A DNA stretch of 64,000 nucleotides from G965222505 sp965222505 (GTDB lineage: Bacteria; Bacteroidota; Rhodothermia; Rhodothermales; DATKEJ01). This document shows positions 34,878-43,701 of the stretch, one piece after another. Positions within the stretch are counted from its first letter, which is position 1. Each line of letters begins with the position of its first letter. The notes under the pieces are model-generated. The model did no database searches. It saw only the letters and a list, made by a program, of their open reading frames with translations, and was not told the origin of the DNA. A program made the translations under genes and the position numbers. The stretch covers positions 496,001-560,000 of the forward strand of contig OZ244956.1 of assembly GCA_965222505.1 (NCBI GenBank). The letters run 5' to 3'.

Positions 34878-37800
34878 TCAAAACACGAGACTGAATTGCA
34901 GCCGTAAGGTATGAATGACGGGCGCGTCCGCCGGGGCGCGTCCGTCATAGAAAAAGGAAGACCGGATGAGTTGATTGATGGTGTACTGCGTTGCCACATT
35001 CCATAGATAAGAAACCCCTGGCCCACGTCCGTCCGTCAGTTCAAACGCAGCCAGGCCCGTTGCTTCCCCATCCAATGTAACCGATGCCCGCTCGGCACGG
35101 GCCGTTATTTGCAGCTTTCTGGCCCAGTTGTACCGCACCTCCAAGGGCGTTTTCAAGATCGTTGCACCCCGCATTTCCGCGCCGTCTTCCCGCGTATCGG
35201 TCTTCCGGCTGTACCCCAACTGTAGCCCAATTTGAAGGCTCTGCATCAAATTGACGGTAACCGAGGGCGTGAGGGTCTGGGTCTCGATGTTGAACCGGCG
35301 AGACGCGAACTGTGAACTCCTGGACTCATTTAACTGCAAGGCCCCCGCCAGACCAAACCCAACCACCGATGCGGGTCGGTACCGCCCTTCAAAGCGCCAG
35401 ACTTTTTGCAGACGTCCTTCATTCCCTGCTGAGAGCCTGCTCAAGCTCTCCAGTGTATTGAAGATAAAGGTGACCCCATACCGCGATTCTCCCTTGAACA
35501 ACTCCAACCGCTGATCTATCCGAAAACGTCCGTTTACCGTTGTGGAGTCGTTCTGAAAGCGGTTCAGGTTCAACAGATATATTTGTTTGAGGTCTTCTTC
35601 CTTACTCTTTTCAAAGACTTCGAGCGTCGTCTGACTGTTCACCTTTGATAAGATACCCCGCCATCCCGTGGCTGATCGTTTCCACCAACGCGCCGGGTTT
35701 AATACCAGCCGAAGCCGGGCCTGAACATTGATCACCGGCTCCAATTCATCCGAGGGGATAAAGGTACGAACGTATTCCCCCTCAAAGGGAGTGGTTTCCA
35801 ACTGAAACTCGTCGATCTGCCGAATGCCGTCCTCATTGTCGTCGATCCAAATGTACTCTCCGATTTCCGGGCCAACCCGCACAAAATTCTCCTGCAGGAT
35901 GGGTGTTTTCTCTGTAAGCGCCTCATAAAACCAGGTGGTTTGCACGGCCCGTTTGAGTGGACTGAACCGCCCGGTCCACCGCACGGCAATCGATTCCCCG
36001 TCTTGTTCGCCTCGCGCACGGAAGGCCTCTTCAAACTTTTTGACCCGATACCCCACATCGGCGCTGGAGGTAAAGTTCTTATGGGGGCGTAATTCCAGTT
36101 GAACCTGCCCGGTCCATGCCTTTGAACGGTCTTGCAGGCCGCCTTCAAGGTTGCCTTTTTCCGTTCTGTATTCAAGTGTACCCGTTGCCTTGATCTTCTC
36201 TAACGTCAGGGACGCACCAGGCCGCCACTCCAAAAAAGAGAAGGAGCCGAATCCCAAGCCTCCCCCTTCCAGCATCCGTTGCCGCCGGTCTTCGTGCTCC
36301 AGTTCAAACTGGGGCACCAGTTTGCCTTCCATAAACGTCTGCGAAACCTGACCGCGCTGCCGGAACCACTGCCCATCAATTCCTTCCAGCCGATCCAGGC
36401 TTTCTATCGAAGTAAGCTGGTAGGCCATACGCGGTAATCCTGCTTCTTGAGAAGCCAGATCGAGCCCCCACCTGGCTCCTGAAAACACCCCATCATCAAG
36501 GTCGAGTTGGCCCCATTCGGCCCGAAGCCTGGTGTTAGCCGTTGCATCCCACTGTGTGAAGGCTTCGGTGATAACCTCCGATTGATCCTGGCTATTCCCT
36601 GTTGCAGAGGTGGGTCGAGACAGGTTCCATTGCCGTCCAAACTCGATGGGTCGGGTCCGGCCAAAGGCTTCAAAGAATGACCCTGTTGCACGCTTCCTGA
36701 ATTCGGCGGACACCGTTCCCAGTGCTCGGTCACCCCAGGAAATGCCGGTGGGTTTGAGTCGTGCGCCAGCCAAATACGCATCATCAATATCATCCTGGCT
36801 ATCAATCTCGGAGAGGCGATTCAGGTCATTAATAGATTGCGCCCATTCCCCAAAGACCTCTACCCCCTTGATCGGTTCAAAAACACCGTTGAAATCGACC
36901 AATCGTTGAAACTTCGGCTTGGGCAGCAGGCGCTGAGCCACATAATCTCCATTGTTGGGGCCAACCCATTCAAACAGAATCCCATTGACACTCCGCCCCA
37001 CCCGCTGGTAATCTCCGGTACGCTGGGTCACCCTCGTAAACCGTACCTGAAAGACGGTATCCACCCGTGCCGTGTCCGTTACCGGAACGAAAATGGTAAA
37101 CGAAGTCCCGTTAAAGAGGGTATCCCGCTTGACGTATTGTACGAAAGCTGCTTCCGGGTCAAATCGGACGGGCCGTTCTCCCGTACTGCTGGCGAGGTTG
37201 TCCCCGGCATTGACGATGGTCAGTGAGTCCGTTGCATTGATCCCCAGTTCCTCGTTGAAAGCCCGGCTGTCTGCCTCCCTGAGTATCGTAGCCCCCAGTC
37301 TTAGGCGTGCATACCCAGGTTCTTTCTCCCAAAACTTCAGGTGGGTTTGTCCACCCACCAGGGTGCGGGTGAACCGATTGGTGGTGTATTCAAATTCTAC
37401 GGAAACGCGGGTATCTTCCGTGATGAGTCGTTTAGAGGTGAAGGTCACTTCCCCTGTGGCATAATCCACCACATAGTCGTTCGTTTCCCCACGGGTCATG
37501 AGTACACCGTCAATGTAGACCTTTTCTGACCCGGCAATCACGATGATAAACTGTTCTCCTTCACGTCCTTCCAGTCGATAAGGCCCTTGCACCCCGTCGA
37601 GGGCCTGCACCTCCTGCACGTTAAAGATCCCTCTTGAAGTGGCTCCAGCAACTGTGACCGTTCCCCCGCCCAGCAGCCCGCCGCCCATATTGGGGACCTT
37701 TCCCAGCAAGGAGACCCCTTGTAGCTTTCGATTGAAGGGGGCAAATTCGGTGCCCGCAAACCGGAGGTCATAATCGCCGAGGGTTGCTGTTCCTTGCTGG

Positions 37801-38444
37801 GCTTCGAGTTGGATGAACACCCGGTCGAACTCATTGAGGCGTTGCGTAGAGCCGTCGGGTTGAATGGGGGTGCTTTCGTCGGTGAGTACGGCCCGGACGT
37901 TTACCCCTTCAGACACTTCGCCGGCCAGTTGGATGCGAAGGCCAGATTCCAGTGACACATCCCGGTTGTTTCCCGCAATCACGCCCCGCGTGATGGACCC
38001 ACTCCGTTCCAGTTTGGTATCGCCAAAAAAATCATAGGCTTGCTGGGGTTGCTGTGTTTCCAGCAGTATACCCACCAACCGGACGCTATCATCAGAGACC
38101 GGCGTAAATTTGCGCTTATAATAGGCCTCACGAAACGTAAAGGGCAGCGTCCGATACTGAACATAAAGCGTAGCCGAGGAGTCAACTTCCGAGGTTAACA
38201 GTTGAAGTTTTCCAGAGGTATAGACCAGTTGATAAGCCGTAGTGTCCAATACCGCTTCATTGAGCCGAACGGTCTCGGACCCCGGCAGAATGAACGGTTT
38301 CAGTTGGAAGGGCTGGGGTTGCCTGACGTCCAATGTATCCTGCACCCACCCGACATCCTGAACCAGCCCAACACGAGATTGTGCCTCAACCACTTGCCCC
38401 CAAAGGCATAGCAGTACTGCGAGTATGGCCGGCTTCCGAATCAA
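34878..38444 (-). CDS. Very large outer-membrane barrel protein
   Basis: 1188 residues. Signal peptide (AILAVLLCLWGQVVEAQ, 1-21), an N-terminal Ig-like part with RGVIAGNNRDVSLESGLRIQ, a conserved segment VNVRAVLTDESTPIQPDGST ... GDYDLRFAGTEFA, ITEDTRVSVEFEYTTN, then a long beta-barrel-type region ending in aromatic residues (LRLQFSLVF). I recognise the N-terminal pattern from uncharacterised Bacteroidota outer-membrane proteins of about this size; it is not a TonB receptor (no plug). Start is a TTG. It follows the NHL gene by 80 bases, and a CATTGACC motif sits directly before the start. Function unknown. Confidence 0.78.
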   Translation of the reverse strand: MIRKPAILAVLLCLWGQVVEAQSRVGLVQDVGWVQDTLDVRQPQPFQLKPFILPGSETVRLNEAVLDTTAYQLVYTSGKLQLLTSEVDSSATLYVQYRTLPFTFREAYYKRKFTPVSDDSVRLVGILLETQQPQQAYDFFGDTKLERSGSITRGVIAGNNRDVSLESGLRIQLAGEVSEGVNVRAVLTDESTPIQPDGSTQRLNEFDRVFIQLEAQQGTATLGDYDLRFAGTEFAPFNRKLQGVSLLGKVPNMGGGLLGGGTVTVAGATSRGIFNVQEVQALDGVQGPYRLEGREGEQFIIVIAGSEKVYIDGVLMTRGETNDYVVDYATGEVTFTSKRLITEDTRVSVEFEYTTNRFTRTLVGGQTHLKFWEKEPGYARLRLGATILREADSRAFNEELGINATDSLTIVNAGDNLASSTGERPVRFDPEAAFVQYVKRDTLFNGTSFTIFVPVTDTARVDTVFQVRFTRVTQRTGDYQRVGRSVNGILFEWVGPNNGDYVAQRLLPKPKFQRLVDFNGVFEPIKGVEVFGEWAQSINDLNRLSEIDSQDDIDDAYLAGARLKPTGISWGDRALGTVSAEFRKRATGSFFEAFGRTRPIEFGRQWNLSRPTSATGNSQDQSEVITEAFTQWDATANTRLRAEWGQLDLDDGVFSGARWGLDLASQEAGLPRMAYQLTSIESLDRLEGIDGQWFRQRGQVSQTFMEGKLVPQFELEHEDRRQRMLEGGGLGFGSFSFLEWRPGASLTLEKIKATGTLEYRTEKGNLEGGLQDRSKAWTGQVQLELRPHKNFTSSADVGYRVKKFEEAFRARGEQDGESIAVRWTGRFSPLKRAVQTTWFYEALTEKTPILQENFVRVGPEIGEYIWIDDNEDGIRQIDEFQLETTPFEGEYVRTFIPSDELEPVINVQARLRLVLNPARWWKRSATGWRGILSKVNSQTTLEVFEKSKEEDLKQIYLLNLNRFQNDSTTVNGRFRIDQRLELFKGESRYGVTFIFNTLESLSRLSAGNEGRLQKVWRFEGRYRPASVVGFGLAGALQLNESRSSQFASRRFNIETQTLTPSVTVNLMQSLQIGLQLGYSRKTDTREDGAEMRGATILKTPLEVRYNWARKLQITARAERASVTLDGEATGLAAFELTDGRGPGVSYLWNVATQYTINQLIRSSFFYDGRAPADAPVIHTLRLQFSLVF

Positions 38445-38445
38445 G

Positions 38446-38458
38446 GGTCAATGGTCAA
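38446..38458 (-). repeat. TTGACCATTGACC motif, inverted copy
   Basis: On the minus strand TTGACCATTGACC ends one base before the TTG start of the large barrel gene. It matches the motifs at 8483-8498, 15571-15585 and 15618-15629. Confidence 0.6.
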
Positions 38459-38524
38459 GCGATAGCAACAAACGGATGGTCGATTGCCTCTTGAATAGTT
38501 TGCGGTAGCCAAATGCGAATAGCT

Positions 38525-39430
38525 TCAGGGATTGATTCGAAAAAGGTGGGATGCCGTCAGGAGGTAAAGGTGCTGGCCGGCAACGGCAACATCCACCAAA
38601 GGATCTCCAATATCCACGGCATAGGTAATAGCCAACCGGCCAGTTGCTTCGTAAACCAGAATCCGGGCAGGCAACACGATGAGGAGGCGGTTACGATGCA
38701 TGGCAAGGCTGGACACCTCCGTTGCGATGCCATCGGCTAAGCGGTGCAGAAACTGGCCGAACCGATCATACACCATTACGGCTTCATGTCCTTGATCTGC
38801 AACGAATACCTGGCCTTCCGACCCCAACTCAAGCGCTACAGGATCAGACAAAGCCCCGGCCCCATCGTCGTACCCTCCAAATATGCGTTCAACGCGCCGG
38901 TCAGCATCCCACTTGATGACGGCATTTCGCTCTAAATCCAGGGCAAAGAGGTCTTCGCTGATGGTCTGGCCTACGGCAAGAGGCCGCCCCACCAGATCCG
39001 TATCAGGGTTCCCCTCTCGCTCTCGAAACCCGGTATACCCAGCCCGTTGCCCGGCCTGCGCTTCTGCAAGTGAGAGGGTCTCCAGATGGAGAAATTCGCT
39101 GGAGAACCGTTTTATAGCGCCATTCCCTGCGTCGGCCACCCAAATCACCAGCCCCTCTGAAGGGTCTACGTCCGAGGGGTCGTCAAATTCATAATCGCCT
39201 TGCCCTGGCCCGCCCCAGGTATTCAGAATGATGCCTTCAGAAGAGAGTTGCGTGAGTGTGGCTTTTGCACCATCGAGTACATATAGCCGCCCGACGCGGT
39301 CGGCAGAAAGGGCCCGCGCATCTTCAAAAAAAGCGAGGGTATCCATCCGGGTGAGAAGAGAATCCACGGGTTGGGCCGCCAGGGGCACCCCACAGAAGAG
39401 ACATACAAAAAAGACCCCCCGTCGAAACAT
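38525..39430 (-). CDS. Secreted NHL-type beta-propeller protein
   Basis: About 301 residues from the ATG at 39430, which begins a signal peptide (MFRRGVFFVCLFCGVPLAAQ); the longer frame to 39571 runs into purD and is not used. Propeller-like repeats include LSADRVGRLYVLDGAKATLT, DPSEGLVIWVADAGNGAIKR, LGSEGQVFVADQGHEAVMVY. No lipobox. It is between purD (64 bases upstream) and the large barrel gene. NHL propellers usually make contacts with protein or sugar; here a periplasmic partner of the barrel is a reasonable guess. Confidence 0.75.
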   Translation of the reverse strand: MFRRGVFFVCLFCGVPLAAQPVDSLLTRMDTLAFFEDARALSADRVGRLYVLDGAKATLTQLSSEGIILNTWGGPGQGDYEFDDPSDVDPSEGLVIWVADAGNGAIKRFSSEFLHLETLSLAEAQAGQRAGYTGFREREGNPDTDLVGRPLAVGQTISEDLFALDLERNAVIKWDADRRVERIFGGYDDGAGALSDPVALELGSEGQVFVADQGHEAVMVYDRFGQFLHRLADGIATEVSSLAMHRNRLLIVLPARILVYEATGRLAITYAVDIGDPLVDVAVAGQHLYLLTASHLFRINP

Positions 39431-39494
39431 GTTGTGCGCCGGAATGAACGATGAATGTGGTAGATTGAACAGGCGTGCGTGTGAGCCACAGGGA

Positions 39495-40769
39495 CTACAA
39501 CCCTTTTCGCCCGATGTCACGCCGAAACTGTTTCCCTTCAAAATCAATGGTATGCACAGCACGGTACGCACGTTCCAGCGCCGTCTTCAAATCATCGCCT
39601 CTGGCGGTAACGCCGAGGACGCGTCCACCAGCAGTCTGCAAGATGCCATGCTCATCCATCCGTGTACCCGCATGAAACACATTCGCCGGGCCTTCTTCCT
39701 CGGCTTCTTCTATGCCCGTGATGACTTTTCCTTTTTCGTAGGGGCCCGGATACCCCATTGAGGCCAGTACAACACATGCGGCAGAACCCTCATGTAACGC
39801 TACTTCTTCTACTTCCAACTGATTGTCCACCAACGCATTAAATACATCGACCAGGTCTGCGTTCAAAAGGGGAAGCACCACCTGGGTTTCGGGGTCTCCC
39901 ATCCGGCAATTAAATTCTACAACCTTGGGGCCATCAACCGTTAACATCAGGCCGCAGTATAAGAACCCTCGGTACGGGTGCCCTTCCTCAGCCATCCCTG
40001 TCAAAGTGGGCTCAATGATGCGCGTCTTCACGTCGGCCAGTACTTCGGGTGTCACAATCGGGGCAGGTGCATAGGCCCCCATGCCCCCCGTATTGGGGCC
40101 GGTATCCCCTTCATGTGCGCGTTTGTGGTCCTGGGCCGGCGCAAGTGTGACGTAATGCGTACCGTCCGTCAGGGCAAAAATACTGGCCTCCTGCCCTTCC
40201 ATAAAGTCCTCGATCACCACTTGATCCCCGGCGGCTCCGAACTGTTTATCCGCCATTATGGTGTTTAACCCGGAAACCGCTTCATCAAGGGTCATACAAA
40301 CCAGCACCCCTTTTCCAGCAGCCAGGCCATCTGCTTTTAGCACAATCGGCGCCCCTTCGGCCATCACATACAAAACGGCCTCCTCAAGTGCTTCGGCCTC
40401 AAATGTTCGGTAGCGGGCGGTGGGGATGCCATGACGGGCCATAAAGGCTTTGGCGAAGTCTTTACTCCCCTCCAGTTGCGCAGCCGCAGCCGTCGGCCCC
40501 ACAATCCGTTGACCGGCTGCTTCAAAGCGATCCACCACTCCTTCGACCAGAGGTTGTTCCGGCCCAACCACCGTCAAATCGATTTGGTTCGATTGGGTGA
40601 ATGCCAGGAGGGCTTCACCATCGGTCGCCTTGATCGGTACATTGGCCCCGAGGGTTGCCGTACCAGCATTGCCGGGTGCGATGAACAAGGTGGGTTGATG
40701 CCTGCTCTGGGCGAGCTTCCAGGCCAGGGTATGTTCGCGTCCGCCACTCCCAATAATGAGGATACGCAT
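39495..40769 (-). CDS. purD: Phosphoribosylamine-glycine ligase
   Basis: 424 residues. N-terminal MRILIIGSGGREHTLAWKLA, then the ATP-grasp domain with IVLKADGLAAGKGVLVC, QDHKRAHEGDTGPNTGGMGA and the metal-binding KVVEFNCRMGDPETQVVLP. It catalyses step two of purine biosynthesis (GAR formation). No other pur gene is nearby. It is divergent from the M28 peptidase gene. Confidence 0.96.
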   Translation of the reverse strand: MRILIIGSGGREHTLAWKLAQSRHQPTLFIAPGNAGTATLGANVPIKATDGEALLAFTQSNQIDLTVVGPEQPLVEGVVDRFEAAGQRIVGPTAAAAQLEGSKDFAKAFMARHGIPTARYRTFEAEALEEAVLYVMAEGAPIVLKADGLAAGKGVLVCMTLDEAVSGLNTIMADKQFGAAGDQVVIEDFMEGQEASIFALTDGTHYVTLAPAQDHKRAHEGDTGPNTGGMGAYAPAPIVTPEVLADVKTRIIEPTLTGMAEEGHPYRGFLYCGLMLTVDGPKVVEFNCRMGDPETQVVLPLLNADLVDVFNALVDNQLEVEEVALHEGSAACVVLASMGYPGPYEKGKVITGIEEAEEEGPANVFHAGTRMDEHGILQTAGGRVLGVTARGDDLKTALERAYRAVHTIDFEGKQFRRDIGRKGL

Positions 40770-40878
40770 GAAGGTCGATGGTTTGAAACGTGGAGCGATG
40801 TTCTACGCTTTGAATCTACTCCAATATGCCTTATTTATCCTATGAATCTATGGATGATATTCACCTCGCTCCGTCGTT

Positions 40879-42234
40879 ATGCGTACGCTCTATTTGCTCC
40901 TGTTGATCGCCCTGCCCAACCCCCTCAAGGCTCAAGCGCCTGGCCCTGAGGCACTCTACGCGATCGCCGAAGCCCCCTCCCCTGACCGAATGGAAGCCGA
41001 CATTCTAACCCTGGCAGGGTTTGGCACCCGGCATACCCTCTCGGATACGGTCTCAGATACCCGAGGCATCGGTGCAGCAAGGCGATGGATCAAAGCCGAA
41101 TTTGAGCGCATCTCTGCTGCCTGCGGGAGATGCCTGGAGGTGTATTATGTAAGCGGTATGGTCGGGGGTCAACGCCGGATTCCTGATTCTACCTTGGTGG
41201 TCAACGTGATTGCGATACAACGGGGCACCACGGATCCCAACCGGTATGTAATGATGTCTGGAGACATCGACTCGCGGATCTCCGACCCCATGAACAGTAC
41301 CGATGACGCGCCCGGTGCAAACGACAATGCCTCTGGCATGGCCGGCACCCTGGAAGCCGCACGGGTCTTAACCCAATACACCTTTAATGCCTCTATCATT
41401 TATGCTGGCCTCTCGGGCGAGGAACAAGGGTTATTCGGAGGTCAGATTCTCGCTCAAAAGGCCCTCACCGACGGATGGCAAATCCAGGCCGTGCTGAACA
41501 ATGACATGATCGGTAATATTACGGGCATTAACGGGATTACCAACAACACCACGGCTCGGGTCTTCTCGGAAGCCACCCGCCCCATTGAAACCGAACGGGA
41601 AGCCCGCATGCGCCGATTTATGGGGGGCGAGGTAGACGCCCCCTCCCGGAATATTGCCCGGTATATAGACCAAATGGCCGATCAATACCTCCGTAACCTG
41701 GACGTCATGATGATCTACCGGCTGGACCGCTTTGGCCGTGGAGGGCACCACCGCCCCTTCAATGAAGTCGGGTTTCCAGGCGTTCGCATTATGGAAACCA
41801 ACGAGCACTACCACCGGCAACACCAAGACTTGCGTGTTGAGGAAGGAATCACATACGGAGATACCATTGAGGGGGTAAACTTCGAATACGCGGCAAAACT
41901 CACCGCCCTGAACGCGATCTCGCTGGCCGCAATGGCCTGGGCACCCGCCCCCCCTTCCGGTGTCGAAATCAAGGGCGCTGTCCAGCCTTCGACCTCGCTC
42001 TCTTGGGAAGCCCTCTCCCCAGAGCAAGCCCCAAACCTGGCCGGATACAAACTTTATTGGCGGCTCACTACGGAACCCACCTGGACCCACAGCCGGCTCG
42101 TCGGCAACGTCACAGCAGCCACACTCGAAGACATCGTCATCGACAATTACCTCTTCGGCGTGGCCAGCGTCTCTACAGAAGGCCTTGAGAGCCCCGTCGT
42201 TTTCCCAGGCCCCATCGGTGCATTCTTTCGGTAA
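40879..42234 (+). CDS. M28-family peptidase-like protein with altered metal site
   Basis: 451 residues. Signal peptide 1-19 (LLLLIALPNPLKAQ). The M28 zinc-peptidase pattern is visible: GANDNASGMAGTLEAARVL (bridging Asp), LSGEEQGLFGGQI (Glu pair), LNNDMIGNITG (Asp) and TNEHYHRQHQD (His). The first motif, usually HxDS, reads SGDIDSR, with Asp in place of the first zinc-ligand His. A fibronectin III-like domain (about 345-440) closes the protein. Probably a periplasmic or secreted aminopeptidase or carboxypeptidase; the substitution may alter or abolish activity. Neighbour of the APC permease, 38 bases downstream. Confidence 0.82.
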   Translation: MRTLYLLLLIALPNPLKAQAPGPEALYAIAEAPSPDRMEADILTLAGFGTRHTLSDTVSDTRGIGAARRWIKAEFERISAACGRCLEVYYVSGMVGGQRRIPDSTLVVNVIAIQRGTTDPNRYVMMSGDIDSRISDPMNSTDDAPGANDNASGMAGTLEAARVLTQYTFNASIIYAGLSGEEQGLFGGQILAQKALTDGWQIQAVLNNDMIGNITGINGITNNTTARVFSEATRPIETEREARMRRFMGGEVDAPSRNIARYIDQMADQYLRNLDVMMIYRLDRFGRGGHHRPFNEVGFPGVRIMETNEHYHRQHQDLRVEEGITYGDTIEGVNFEYAAKLTALNAISLAAMAWAPAPPSGVEIKGAVQPSTSLSWEALSPEQAPNLAGYKLYWRLTTEPTWTHSRLVGNVTAATLEDIVIDNYLFGVASVSTEGLESPVVFPGPIGAFFR

Positions 42235-42272
42235 TGTGCGACGTACCCGAAAAATAATCAACCTGATTTACC

Positions 42273-43604
42273 ATGCCCGCCCCTGTTAAACGTACGCTCG
42301 GTTTCTGGATGTGTACCGCTTTGGTCATGGGCAACATGATTGGCTCAGGCATTTTTTTACTCCCTTCCTCTCTGGCCCCCTACGGCGGAATTGGCCTCAT
42401 AGGTTGGGGCATCACAGCCATAGGGGCATTCCTGCTGGCCCTCGTCTTTGCTCGGTTGAGCAAGATGTTGCCCAAAGCCGGGGGACCCTATGCCTATACC
42501 CGTGCTGGATTTGGCGACTTCGCCGGGTTCTGGGTGGCCTGGGGATACTGGATCTCAATTCTGGCATCCAATGCGGCCATCGCCGTGGCCTTTGTTAGCT
42601 ACCTGACCGTATTTTGGGCTGCACCGGCTACGAATCCTGTCCTTGCCGCTGCTTTGGCCCTCGGCGCCATCTGGCTTTTGACAGGAGTAAATGCAACAGG
42701 CATAGCGTATGGCGGCCGCGTTCAACTGGTGACAACGGTACTCAAAGTGCTACCATTGGTAGCCATCGCCCTCTTCGGGCTGTTCTATTTCAACGCCAAC
42801 CATCTGATCCCATCCAACATCAGCGGACAATCCAACCTTTCAGCCATTCACGCGACGGTCGCGTTGACGCTCTGGGCTTTTTTGGGATTGGAATCGGCAA
42901 CCATTCCAGCCGATCATATCAAGGCCCCCAAACGCACCATTCCACGGGCCACCCTGATGGGTACCCTGGCAACGGCTGTGCTCTATATTTTGGGAACGGT
43001 AGCCGTAATGGGCATCGTTCCCCCACTTTCCCTTGCAACGGCCACAGCACCCTTTGCCGATGCTGCACGGACCATCTGGGGCGATTGGGCCGCATACGGG
43101 GTTGGACTCGGGGCAATCATCGCTTGCTTTGGGGCCCTGAACGGATGGATCTTGCTCCAGGCCCAAATCCCGATGGCTGCTGCAAAAGACGGGCTGTTTC
43201 CCAAAATCTTCAGCCAAACCGCTCCAAATGGGATACCTGTACCGGGCCTGCTCTTGTCAAGTGTGTTGGTAACTGTCTTGATGCTGTTCAATTATACAAA
43301 GGGGCTGGTTGAGCTTTTCACATTTGTCATCTTGCTGGCTACGCTCACGTGCCTCATCCCATATGTATTTTCGACGCTGTCTTATGTGATACTCATTTGG
43401 CGCAATCCCGAACATGCAGACGGTCGAAACGTTTGGGTAGACGTTATACTTGCAGGAATTGCGTTCCTCTACTCCGTTTGGGCCATTGTAGGCTCAGGCC
43501 AAGAAACTGTTTTCTGGGGGTTTGTATTACTTATTGCCGGATTACCCGTGTATGTCGTAACAATCAAGGGTAATGAGGACTCAAATTCAGCAACACCGGA
43601 TTAG
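42273..43604 (+). CDS. APC-family amino-acid permease
   Basis: 443 residues, about 12 membrane helices. The APC signature GNMIGSGIFLLPSSLAPYG in helix 1 and KAGGPYAYTRAGFGDFAGFW are clear; overall it resembles the AdiC/YjeH group of basic or neutral amino-acid transporters. It lies between the M28 peptidase and a DDAH-type enzyme on the same strand, so import of arginine or methylarginine, or citrulline exchange, is plausible. Substrate is not decidable from sequence. Confidence 0.88.
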   Translation: MPAPVKRTLGFWMCTALVMGNMIGSGIFLLPSSLAPYGGIGLIGWGITAIGAFLLALVFARLSKMLPKAGGPYAYTRAGFGDFAGFWVAWGYWISILASNAAIAVAFVSYLTVFWAAPATNPVLAAALALGAIWLLTGVNATGIAYGGRVQLVTTVLKVLPLVAIALFGLFYFNANHLIPSNISGQSNLSAIHATVALTLWAFLGLESATIPADHIKAPKRTIPRATLMGTLATAVLYILGTVAVMGIVPPLSLATATAPFADAARTIWGDWAAYGVGLGAIIACFGALNGWILLQAQIPMAAAKDGLFPKIFSQTAPNGIPVPGLLLSSVLVTVLMLFNYTKGLVELFTFVILLATLTCLIPYVFSTLSYVILIWRNPEHADGRNVWVDVILAGIAFLYSVWAIVGSGQETVFWGFVLLIAGLPVYVVTIKGNEDSNSATPD

Positions 43605-43662
43605 GGCGTACAGACATTCAAGCGTAAACATCCGCTCAGTCGCCTGACGGCTCATGTGGCCA

Positions 43663-43700
43663 ATTTTCGCCCTTTCTGTGTAGTTTTTCTTGCACAATAC
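43663..43700 (+). promoter_or_regulatory. Conserved 38-nt leader element, copy 2
   Basis: Starts ATTTTCGCCCTTTCTGTG and ends GCACAATAC, two bases before the ATG of the DDAH-like gene. It differs at only four positions from the minus strand of 30113-30150. TAGTTTTT within it is one base from the Bacteroidota -7 consensus, so it may be a promoter with a very short leader. Confidence 0.55.
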
Positions 43701-43701
43701 G

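Noticed and set aside
38525..39571. Long N-terminal extension of the NHL protein to 39571
   Set aside because: It overlaps the 3' end of purD and lacks a signal peptide; the ATG at 39430 starts a good one.
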